This document shows positions 47,301-58,589 of a DNA stretch of 64,000 bases, in pieces. The notes under the pieces are model-generated. The model searched no databases, had not been told where the DNA came from, and saw nothing but the letters and a program-made list of their open reading frames with translations. How positions within the stretch are numbered: the first letter of the stretch is position 1; every line of letters begins with the position of its first letter. Made by a program: the position numbers and the translations under genes. The DNA comes from Sitta carolinensis (Eukaryota > Chordata > Aves > Passeriformes > Sittidae), in NCBI GenBank assembly GCA_032173965.1, contig CM063283.1, positions 18,270,501 through 18,334,500 on the forward strand, read 5' to 3'.

Positions 47301-50300
47301 CAAATTTAAGTGAAAATTTTGTCCTTTTCTGATCAAAAAGGTCCAGCCAACTGTCCAGTTCCCATAAAATGATATGAAAAGGAATCCAGCTCTGAGGCTT
47401 CCTAAGCACAATAAGTCCATTTAGCTGCCAGAGTACAATGTTCAGAGTCCAGGCCCCAATTTCAATGTCTGAAATTTCCAGTTACTGAATTAAAGTGACA
47501 AGGTCTGTCTGGGTGATGATGCTTGGCACATTGTCTTAGGATGGTGATGCATCACACAGTCCTTTTTTTTCCCCTGTGAATGGCTTTCTGAAATTTTGAG
47601 ATTCTTTCTTTCATGTGCTTTGGATTTATTATATAGAAAGTTAACATGTTTGGGGAAAAAAAAAAAGTCACCCTTTTGTCCAGGTGTAGAAGATGTACTC
47701 TTCTATACCTATTTCCAGCATGAAAACTGACAGTGGTTAATTGGGAAGCACCTTAGAGAGTCTTGGGTTTGGCCACCCTCACTTTTTAGTGTTACTCTGC
47801 CTTCAGGATTTCACTTACATTGCACCCATTTGGCCACAACCCTATGATCCAGCCTGGGGAACCCAGGGAAAAATAGCCCCTAAAAGTCAAGTCTTGGATT
47901 CTTCCCATGGACTGTCCAGATGTTCCTATTTGGCTTTCTGTCCTATATGTTGTTTTTATGTACTTTTCATTTAGGGGTTAGTATTTGGTTCTGTTTTGCT
48001 CTGATTTGCAGCAGATACCTGAGTCTGTTCACTGGCATTTGAATGAGAGAATCCTTTCTATCTAGAATTATTCCCATTGTGGAGCACACTGGAATCTACT
48101 CCCTGGGTATTTCCTTTGCTTTGGCCATATAACAGTTAGTCACTGTATTTTACTCTGGCTGACTTATTTCTGGGAGCTTGCTTCAGACTCCATTGAGTTT
48201 ACTGCCTACACTGCGTCAAACTGCAGTTCATTATTGTCATCATTTTATTAAAATTGTCTCTAAGTGCACCAGATCTTGAATGCTTGACTGCAATATTCCA
48301 TGGAGATCTACTTTATTTTTATATTGGTCAAAGCCAACAGTAAAGCTGCCATTAACAGCCAAACTAATGCCTTTGTGAACTGCTTCCATGCTTTTCCAGT
48401 GCCTGGCACTTAATTGTTGGCTCTTAAATGCTGTATCTTGGCCCTGGGTACGTATTGCTTTTGCATACCAGAGGTAAAACACATTTCTATTGCACAGGAA
48501 GCAGCATTAAACTAGCTGAAATACAGTTCTATATTTAGAGCTTCATGCATTCTTTATAAGTTTTGTGTTATCTCTTCTGATCTGAAAAGAAAAGCAATGC
48601 ATTTGGCCTTTATGCCATATATTAAACTCTAGAGTGTTAAATAGAAAGGGGAAATGTGTATGAGTCGATAAGTGATCTTTAATATGTAAAACACGCTGCT
48701 TACGTTCTTCAGATCTATGGGAGAGATAGTGTCTGGTTTGTGTGTAGCACAACAATTCAAAAGAGCGTGTATTTTAATGCCAAGCTCATAGGGATGCGAA
48801 AATGAAATGCAGATTCCTGAGAACTTTACAGCAAAGTAGGAGAAAGTCAAAGAGAATCAGTGTTTGTGGAAGCAAAATACAGAGCATTCTTTTAACATTT
48901 GTGTTCTGTTGATATTTTATTGTTTCATACAGCCTGAGTAATAAAACTGTGGAACATTTGAGACCCTGTCATGCCTTTAAGTTGAGCTTTTCCAGGGAAA
49001 GTGGGAAAACATGTGTACAGTAATGTTTATCTTGTGTGTGAATAACTGTTCATGAAGTATAGTTGTACTGAGAATCTCGTTTTAGTGCAAGTGAAACTCT
49101 TTAGATAATCATGTCTGGATATTTTTAATAGCTCTTGGTAATATCTTATCCCTTTCCACTCTAAATGCCTTTGAAAACCCTCCAAGTGCTCCAGGAAAAT
49201 GCTTTAGAGCAGAGCTATATGTGTAACAACTTCAGGTATTATCAAAAAACACTGAGATAAGAAAAGACATTCAAACCTTGTACTTTCCAGTCTTCTACGA
49301 TTAAGACCCGCTGGTTTAACTGCAAAACTTAGAGGACTGAAAGTATGCAACCTCCTTGACAAAATCACTATTAAGGAATTCATTCCATCAGGTTTTCGAG
49401 ACAAAGTAAAACAGCTTAATCATTGGGTAGGGCTGGTGAGCTGAGTGTGAGGAAACAAAATCATGACCTCAATCACATAATACCATCCAAGTGAATAAAC
49501 TGGCAAAATCTAGTGTTTGAGTCCCTGGCTTAAGCAAACACAATCAAACTCCTCATGCAAACAAAAAAAAAGTTAAACTTATTTAATAGGTCAACAATGA
49601 GTTTAATCAAAGAACAGACCCTTGTAAGCATAATTTTGCTTCCATATCTTGTAAAAAGAATTACAGTCATAATAATAGATTCCTTTCCCTGAGACTGATT
49701 TTACAGAAACTCTGCGTAATTACATACGTCTTGTGATAACTTTAAAAATTGCTGTTATAAAAGGAGCTAAACTAAGGGCCACAGATTCCCTGAGCTAAAA
49801 TGGATCAAGTTTTGGGGCCATATCCATTGTGACTCCCTTAAAAGGACAAATGCTTCTGCAAGTTTGGAAAGACTCAACTTTAAACTTATTTATAACATTG
49901 TTATTATTAATATCTAAATCTCCAAAGTGGTGGAAAAGCAGCATGAATGTTTTTGCTGCACATCTCTAATTAAGTTCAACCAGTGTTTTACAGTAGAAAT
50001 TTTACATTACAGTGAACTTGATTGGACTGATACTTGACCATCACAGATAAATATTTACAGAAGTTTTCAAAATCCCCTCCCCATATATATTTGTATGAAA
50101 AGCTAATCTAAAAAATATGTTAACTATGTGTTTTTTCATCATATAGTTCAGAAATCTGTCAAACACTCTTAGCTGGCTCATCAAACCCTGACCAATAATC
50201 CATCCCTTCATCTTCTCTGCTCAACTCAAATACCCCAGACATTTTGGTAGTGTCGTATAGCTGTCATTTGTCGCTGTTTCATATAACACATGACACAGAC

Positions 50301-50648
50301 TCTTGTGATTTTTCAGAAGGCTGAGAAAATGACTAGTTAATTAGGGATCGTTTCCCCTTATATACCATTTTACACAGACCAATGTGATTGATGAAAGACA
50401 GGCAAACCTCTTCACTTACATTGGTCAAACCAGAGGGACATCAAGAAGAAATCCTTCCTCCCAGAAGGAATGAATAACATAGATATTGTTACAAAAACAT
50501 TCCATTGTGTTTATCACACTTTCCTGGGAAAAAATATCAGAAAAACCAAAACATCAGGCCCGAAACCACACTACAGTCATTTTCCAACCTATCCATCAGA
50601 GAAGAGTTTCATTCCTTTGCCAAAACAGACAACCCCTCTCCTTGCACT
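41352..50648. other. Unique stretch, no gene recognised; two candidate conserved blocks
   Basis: Open frames reach 125 codons (46402-46779, plus) with no recognisable domain. 48180-48500 and 49560-50010 have the texture of conserved non-coding sequence. A short tandem duplication lies at 46775-46806 and an ATT-rich stretch at 42690-42715. Confidence 0.45.
46775..46806. repeat. 16-bp tandem duplication
   Basis: Two adjacent 16-bp units, TGTAGATGGATATCTG and TGTAGATAGATATCTG, differ at one base. This is a small slippage duplication. Confidence 0.9.
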
Positions 50649-50671
50649 CCCCCCCCCCCCCCCCGCCCCCC
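50649..50671. repeat. C16-G-C6 run
   Basis: Sixteen C, one G, six C on the plus strand. The minus strand is a G-run long enough to form a G-quadruplex, and the C strand could form an i-motif. Runs like this are error-prone in sequencing, so exact length should be treated with caution. Confidence 0.95.
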
Positions 50672-53600
50672 AAAACTTCCAGACAATGTTAGGTACTGGA
50701 TTAGTGTTTGATGAAGAAATAGGGACCTCAGGAGCTGTGTGCTTCCACCATATCATGGGGGTTTTGCAGTGCTTATGTTGATTCCTAGCTCTTTATCTTG
50801 CCATTGTGCTCTTATCTGAATGCCTCACAATCTTTTGGGTACTCAGAACAACTATGTGAGATAAAGGACAATTCCTCTGTCACTTCTTTGGCAACTAGAC
50901 CCAAAATTTGGAAAGGCATTTAGTGCTAGGTCAGAGGCAACAAGGGAGAAATGGAAGGAGGAGAGATGTTACCAATTTTGAGTATTCTAACAGTTCTCAT
51001 GTAACACTAGGTCTGACCTCATTATACTATGAAGCCACAGGACTTGTAGAATCATAATAGATTCATTAATGTTGGAAAAGACCTCTAAGATTATCGAGTT
51101 CACCTCTTAACCTGACACTGCCAGGTCCTCTCCCAAGAGTGGCTGCTGCTTAATTGGTATACCTGGCAGGGGGAGGGGAAGAGTTATCAGAGGCTCCCAA
51201 GGGAGCCATCATTAGCTTTCCTAGGCACTCAGTGCTACAGGCTTGAGCCATTCCCATCCTCTCTTGGGAAAGTGCGTCCCTGAGAAGAGAGCAGTCTCAG
51301 TGGACTGCTGGACCTCCTCCTCTCTTGGTTCACCAAAGTGTGTTGTACATGTCATGTGCCTCTTAGCTGTAGGAAATACATGTGGAGACAGATTAGCAGG
51401 GCAAAATATCTGCCTTAAGATGCACATACACATGCATATGGTATGTGCAGTACAGAAAATAAACTTGTTTCTATGACTCTGTTTCTGTATGCTTACAGTA
51501 AAAGATTGGTATAAAAAAATCAGTCTTTGCCTTTTACCTGACAAGTAATAAACCCATTGTCAAGTCAGGACAAAATTCTTTTGCCATACACTCCACCCGT
51601 GCTTCATGGGGTCATGCTGGTGGGTAATAAAACAGAATATAATTAAAAACACATTCTAAAATTATTGTTAGGATTTTTCTTTTAAAGTACTTTCCTGAAA
51701 AGCCAGACACCTTACTAGCATCATTACAATTACGAGACCCAGAGGGGTGGGAAATTAGAAGTAATAATTTTAGAAATAGCCCCAGGATGCATTTTGTGTA
51801 CCTCTGAGCCAGGAAAACTCCAAAGGGCATAAGTATGGAATATAGCAGTGGGCTTATCCTGAGGCAGAGTTGCAGTCCCACTGAAAGCCTGACAGACACA
51901 CTACAATGTGTATATCACAAAAGCATCACCAGTAGCACTTAGCCATTCAGATCTGGTTCTCAAAAATAATTTGATTTCAGGAGAGAAAACCTGGCAGATA
52001 TTTTTGGGGATGAGTACTAAGTGTCATCGAGGGTCTATTCCATATCCCATTAGAATGATTTCTTCATGATTATTGTTCAATATTATGACCTTAACCCTGT
52101 TCCTTCGGTGGCCTAAACAGAAATATAAGTTCATAGAATGAGTAGTCCTGGGCACAACCAGATTTGCAGAGGTGACAAGATCACAACTATACATATACTA
52201 TTGTAGCTGTGGCTCCTGGAACAGCACTCATTAGTGGGGATTGTAATCACTTTCATTATGAAAGGGGATATTGTTTAGTGAATGTTTTCTTTGATGCTAC
52301 CAGGCAGGACAAAGCATGCTTGTCTGTTTATGCTTATGCTTTCAGCTCTATTTGACAAATCAATACTGTATGAGTTTTCTTTCTCCATTTTAATTCTTAG
52401 CTTTCCTTGCTCCAATGTGAAGTAGGATGGAGAGGAGAGAAAGAGGCACTTAGCATTTGAGTTTTGGAACCAACTCTTGTAAATTTCAGCAGCCAGCCGG
52501 CTGCTGACATCTCCTAATGAGAATGATCCTTTGCTGCAAACAGCCAAGTTCCTTCTTCTGGGTTCTGCTGCTGCCAGCATTCTGCTACAGAAAGACTCTC
52601 AGGGCAAAAAGCATGCTAGAAAATAGTAGCGGAAAGGGAAATTGTATTGGCTGCAAAGCTGTCGACCCAAAACAGATGTTAACTTCCCTCCTTGCTTTCA
52701 ATTTAGTGGATATAAGCTAAAGATTTGAAAATGCGACTTTTCATCAAATATGATCCTATTTTTCACTCCCTGTGTTAAAACATGCCATTATATTAGTGCT
52801 GTCTTGCTTTTAAGTTCCTGAAGTGAAAGAAAAATATCTTATTTTTAGTAGACTGGAAATGTAACAGCACGAGAGTCATTTGCATCTGAAACTTCCTTCT
52901 TCTCACTTCTCTTGACACACCCTAATCAATTCACAAAGGCTTTTTCAATGTTTAGCATATGAGTTTTTTGTGTGGTCAAATTATTTTTTCCATGGCACTA
53001 GTAATTCTGCCTGCTGTTACGCTTTCAGCATACAAAACTGGGACATATTCTTGATATGCATTTTTTAATGCATTCTCTTTTTTTGGTTGGTTGGTTAGTT
53101 TTTTTTTTCTAATTTAGATTAAAGAAAAGTCAGAGCTCCACAGGGGGCAAGGAGAGAAGTTTCCTGTATAGATACAAGATGCTTCTTGATCCTTACATGT
53201 ATAGGGCTTCCTTCAGTGCTGCAGATGAAGGCATGGAGCATGACTTCCCAGACTTTTCATGATGTTTGGAATTCTCCTAAGGTTTCAGCTATGGGAAGCA
53301 AGCAACTTTCCTGGGAAATTCAGCTCACTTCCCTTTTTTCTCAAAGCAAATCACACGTACTAGAGGTCTCAGAGAACAGTCTCTGACATGGATGCACATC
53401 TCTCAGCTGGAGACTGAAGGCTGGTAGAGAGTATAATTTATAAACCCTTGTGACCTTTAACCTAATACCTTGGTTGTCTTCATGGGGAGTGTGTGAACCA
53501 AAAACAGTCCACAAATTTTATTTAAGTTCTCAGGTTTGGCAGTCCTGAGCAGTCAGGTAGGCAGACATCTGATGTTTAAAATACAGGGTACGTAAGAGAA

Positions 53601-53872
53601 AGCCTCAGCTCTGTACACACAGCATAGAGGGAGAAGCTGGCTGGAGGCCCCATGTTCTCTCTATAAATTGCCAAAGGGAACAAAATCCAGAGTAAATGCT
53701 CAGAGTTTTTGATCAAATCATTCCATTGCCACTACCCAATGTATCTTGTGTTCTCTTTTATTGTTATACAGAATGTTACACAGCAGTAGTGGATGCCATA
53801 AATGATCTCTATAATCTTCTGGACCTCTAGGTGAAGTAAGGGTAGGCTGGCCTCATTACCTTCATACTTTCC

Positions 53873-53875
<3 letters not shown>
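50672..53875. other. Unique stretch with one CR1 end, no gene
   Basis: Open frames reach 107 codons (51221-51544, minus) with no recognisable domain. The only identified element is the CR1 3' end at 51046-51130. Confidence 0.5.
51046..51130 (-). mobile_element. CR1 LINE 3' terminus, minus orientation
   Basis: On the plus strand 'gaatcataatagattcatta', 'gttggaaaagacctctaaga' and 'cctgacactgccaggtcc' match the reverse complement of an avian CR1 3' end. The octamer tail is at the left (agaatcat, agattcat), so the element reads leftward. Only about 85 bases are recognisable; upstream CR1 parts are absent. Confidence 0.85.

Positions 53876-53921
<46 letters not shown>
53876..53921. repeat. Poly(T) homopolymer, T46
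   Basis: An uninterrupted run of 46 T. A TTTATT (AATAAA on the minus strand) lies about 35 bases to the right, so a minus-strand retrocopy tail was considered, but the adjacent sequence is not recognised as a transcript. Confidence 0.95.
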
Positions 53922-54443
53922 CTTCAATCAGATCTTTACTATCTTGCTAAATGTCTTTTATTTTCTATTTACTGTATGAGAAGGTACAGGAACTCATTCT
54001 GGAGATGCTTATATATTTGTGAATGATATAGGTGTAGAGTCAAGCTAAAGTGGATGCCTTGTTAGAATAAAATTGCTGTACAGGGATCCTACCTGTGATG
54101 GAGGAAATATCAAAGAGTAGAGACCAAGATTCCTATATACTTTTACTCTTCTATGCCCTTTTTTCTATTAATCAATTTTCCTGCTGGGGAACAGGACATT
54201 GTTTAATTTAGCAATACAGTCTACTAGCCCTGTTGTGAGGACCTGTGGACAACATTATAAATTAAAATTTCTGTTTGGGGAAATGGTGCAACAGGCCATA
54301 GAGTTGCTTCAGGCTCTTCTGGCATGGAAGGAAAATTGAGAAACTAAGTTGTACTCAATCTTTCCCCCTATCAAAGGAACATATAAATGTTCTTAAAATT
54401 GCCCTTGTAAGTTTGTCACACTGAAAAACCAGCAGTAATCAAT

Positions 54444-54445
<2 letters not shown>

Positions 54446-54491
<46 letters not shown>

Positions 54492-54520
54492 GTGTGTGTG
54501 TGTGTGTGTGTGTGTGTGTG
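54446..54520. repeat. Compound (TA)n(TG)n microsatellite
   Basis: About 29 nt of alternating T and A are followed by about 46 nt of alternating G and T with one extra G near 54491. The TA part can extrude as a cruciform and the TG part can adopt Z-DNA. Both are alternating purine-pyrimidine tracts. Confidence 0.97.
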
Positions 54521-54885
54521 GCCTGCAAATAGCATATACAGGCACTCAGAGCTGCCCAAGTCATCACTTTGGAGGTCTCTGGAGTTGCACAGCGTGTCCA
54601 CTTTCCTCATCCCCAAAGCATCAGTGAAAAATGCTTAATAAAATTATAAGCCCATTTAGGTTGGAGGCAGACAGTCATCCTGGCCTAGTGCCCATCACAA
54701 AAATAAATGAGAAACAGTGCAGAAAATTCCTGGCCATAAAATACACTCATATACACACACACACACGCTTGGAAGAGACAGAGGGCCTTTCAACCTGTCT
54801 TAATCAGTTCAGTAGTTCTAAAGAAAACCAGGCAAGATTTAGCATCAATAGCTGAACCCCCAACTCCGAGACCTCGTGTAACATT

Positions 54886-54935
54886 TGCACTTATGTGCAC
54901 TTATTAACTTATGCACTTATTACCTATGCACTTAT
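54886..54935. repeat. Four imperfect copies of TGCACTTAT
   Basis: TGCACTTAT occurs at 54886, 54896, 54912 and 54927 with spacers of 1, 7 and 6 bases, plus a partial copy near 54907. It looks like a decaying minisatellite-like duplication. Confidence 0.85.
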
Positions 54936-57900
54936 CACCCTTTGTGGATGAATATACTGAGAAAAAAAATATCTGCACATGGATCAGATGTCCACAGCTT
55001 GGCCTTTCCTGGAGGCTGTCCAGCCAGCCACAGAGGTAGACAAATTCCACTGCTAATTCTCAAGAATTAAGACTTACATCAAACCAAGTGTAAATTTTCC
55101 CCTTAAGGTAGGCTTGGTTTTTCCAAGAGGAGCACTGTGTCATAGTGGCCCATCTGGGGCACAGCTCCTAGTTGAGTACACTTGGATATGGCTGTGAGCA
55201 CAGATCCTTAAGGAGAAGTTCAGGTCAGCTGCAATGGGACAGCTCAGGCCAGCATCACCTAAAATGACACTGACAGCCAAATGGGATTGTGTCACTAGCG
55301 TAGACCAAATCACAAAAAAACATTTACAAAAACTAAGTAAAGTGGCTGGGCCCACAGGCAATGTATAGGACAGCATTTGGCAATTGCTCTTTTTAAGGAC
55401 GTATATTTTAATGGTATTTTTATATCAAGCAGATATTGCAAATATGAATTGCTCACCAGTGAACACATCTTGCAACGATTCCAGCACTAACTGGATCTTA
55501 CTATTTCACATAAAAGGAATATATCACAGAAAAACTAGGACTATCTCCCACATGGTCAGGTTTTAGTAGAAATTAAAATCTTAAATATCTCCCATTTATT
55601 GCTGTGTTAACTGGTGAAAGAAAGAAAGCCTGGAAATATGCCTGTTAGCAATTGGTGTGCAGGAGAGTTCATGTCTTTTCTAGTTGGTTTTAAAGACAGA
55701 TTTCTTTAGCTAGGTAACTGTGTTTATGCAGGATTATCTTGAAGAGGAGAGAAAAAGAATACATCATATCATTATCATATTATAACTTAAAATTTGTGAA
55801 TGTTTTGGGGTTTTAGCTAGACTGGGGCTCTATTGCATAAGGCCTGGTGCAGACAGGGAGTCTATGAGCAGTCACAGGCTTTGCACTTTTAGTCTGAACA
55901 TTTTTTTCTGAAAACTATAGCTGCCGCACAGAGATTACTGCTTGAAAATCTCACTTTATTTTTAAAGGAGTATGTTTCTCACCCACAGTGCCTGGAAATG
56001 AAAGTTCTAAATGCTGCAGCACCAGAACACACATAAAACGACTGTAAAATGAAATTGTCTGCTTTCATGGTGTTAAGTCAGTACTGTGATTGATTGAGAA
56101 AGGAGATGGTGTCAGGAAGGGAAGGTGTTATTCAAGGTTTCTGAATGCTGGAGTTGGGCAGAACAGCAGGTCATTCTGCTTCCTCCCCATTACAAAATTT
56201 AGCAATTTTAAGCAGACACCATTTTAATCAGACCATTTGCAGCCCGAATATTGGCCACTTCTCTGACACCAGCATCTGTGAGCTGCTCTGTCATGACATA
56301 ACAGAACACTGGAACCCAGGGATGTCCAGGGATGTTTCTATGCTAAAAAATGCAATTGACATACCCACAGAATTGTGTGCTTCTGCTTCTGGTCTTTGTG
56401 GGAGCTCCTTCTTCAATGTCCATCCTATGTTAATTTGGCTCGTGATGCAGTTTTGAGTTGCCACCCACTCAGAACTCACAACAGATCTGGGGAAAACGAC
56501 CGCAGTTCAGCATGGGAACACTAACCCCCTTTTCCATCATAATCAAGACACAAATTAGCTTTCATTCACTCATAGTCACCTTCATTTCAGCATCTTGGTC
56601 TTTCGAGTGATACTAATGAATCACACAGTTCCTGATGCTTATTCTCTGCATAATTGCTACCACAGCATTTCTCAGGCACGATGAGACACTATTCCTTTCC
56701 TGCTTTGAAGACGACCCATATTGCTGCTTGCTGGACTTCTTACTTCAGTATTCAGGCCCCACAGTTCAGGGAAAAACAGCTTCCATATGTTTTGCTTTCT
56801 GACAGACTCCTTTGGCCACTGCTCAGGAACATCTGAGTTATAGCCAGGCACCAAGCCAGGATGGCCTTCGGGTCAGCTGGTATGGACTCTCCATGGCTAA
56901 GTCAGAGCTGGAGGAGGCTCTGGAGGTTGAAAAGTTATTTTTCATATAAATCCCCTTGTGAGGCTTATCTTGGAGTTAAACATTGCTATCTGAGCAACAA
57001 GGTTAATCCAGTAAATTGGGCTCAAAAAGACAAGATTTAGGTAAATGAAAGGACATAGAAAGTTACAGCTAACAAATTAAATGAAAAAGAGAAAATGCAT
57101 GATGTGTTCTTCTGTAACTTAAGGGTAATTTTTTTGAAAGGAGAGAAATCTTTGCAAGTTTTTAAGATTTTGATTAGTTTCTCTTTCATAAAAAACAGAA
57201 TCATAGTTTATATCTCTAACAAGATCACTTTTGGAGCCTTTCAGATTTCAGGCACCTTCTTCTGTGTTTTTGTTTGTTCCTTGTTTGTCTGTTGTGTGGG
57301 TGGGTTGTTTGGGCTTATACCCCTTTTTGTCTTTGTGCTGTATTTATCTGATTTTTCACTCATCTTTCTACATTTCCTTCTGGGCTGGAGAGCTAGTACT
57401 GACTGTTGACATCATCAGCCAGTTTCTCAAATGTTGACCCCTGTTTTTCAGGGTTCTTTTAGGGTTCTTCATGGGACCAGGGTACTGCAAAGAGCATGAG
57501 GCAATTGTGGAGATGGGGGTGGGGACTCTTCTGTTTGCACATCAGAATGAAAACTGGGAACACCCAACACCTGCAGAGACAAAGATGGACTAGAAAATAT
57601 TTTATTCATGTCCATTTGTTCCGAGTTTCTGTTTGTTCTTCAACATTACATTAGCCATGTTTTTCCTTATTGTCCTTTTGGATCAGCAAGCCAAGTTAAA
57701 TATTGATCAGTGGACCTGATTTTTCACTCTGTCTCCTTATGGCTGGAAGAACCAGAGTTACAGTGGCCAAGGGGACTATTCTGTCACCTAATTCATGTAG
57801 TTTGGTTTATGGCATACTAGATCCTGCCCTGTGTAATGTCATTAATGTTAGATCAGTTCAATGAAAACTCATGAGAAGAAGGACACAAGAGAGCATTCCT

Positions 57901-58570
57901 TTGGTATTCGCTTTTCTCTCCTGCCATTGAGCAGTTTAGGAACTTCCTGCACTGGAGACATGCTCAGTTTAAACTAAACTGTGCTCAGTTTAATAGCCAC
58001 TGATGGAAGGAAGCTAGATCAGTGCTGGGATCTAAGTTGGAGCCCCCTGGGTTTCAGCACACTAAGGTGCATGTTTAGCTCACGCCAAGGGTGGAACCTG
58101 CACTGCTTGCTTGTGAAATGACCTAGGGATCTACAAAGGTCTGCTCTCTCAAATCCATCACCTGGTGTCAAAGTGGGATTACATCCCCTCTGCACAGCAC
58201 ACCCAGGCTAGCTAGTGAGTCATTCCTGTTTGCTCTCACATTGCTGCAGCCTGCTGGAACAGCTTTTTTCCCTTTCATGGGGCAAGGAGGGGCTGTTTGG
58301 TTTCTTAGCAGCACAGTTGGGTAAAAAGGGGAGCTGCCTGTGAAGAAAGGCACTTATTGTAGCTTGTGTTTGCACTGAGAATTTTGAAAGCAATGCAAAC
58401 AGGGACATCAAATATGAGCCATTTCTCAAATACGGTCTCAAGTCTGACAAGTGTGAGAGAGAGATGACCTATACCTTGTTGGATGTTAGCGTTGCTAATA
58501 GGACTAACATAACATCTGCAGTTCTGCAGAGACATCATGATGGATGGTAAATTTTCCAGTCACAAAGTTC

Positions 58571-58589
58571 TTTTTTTTTTTTTTTTTTT
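58571..58589. repeat. Poly(T) homopolymer, T19
   Basis: An uninterrupted run of 19 T. A minus-strand frame runs through it and ends in a lysine run. No transcript-like retrocopy is recognised next to it. Confidence 0.95.

Larger units (their letters stand above)
53922..58570. other. Unique stretch with microsatellites, no gene
   Basis: No recognised gene; the longest frame is 104 codons (57095-57409, plus), rich in F, L, V and C because of T-rich composition. Contains the TA/TG tract at 54446-54520, a short CA run at about 54754-54766 and a four-copy repeat at 54886-54935. Confidence 0.5.
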
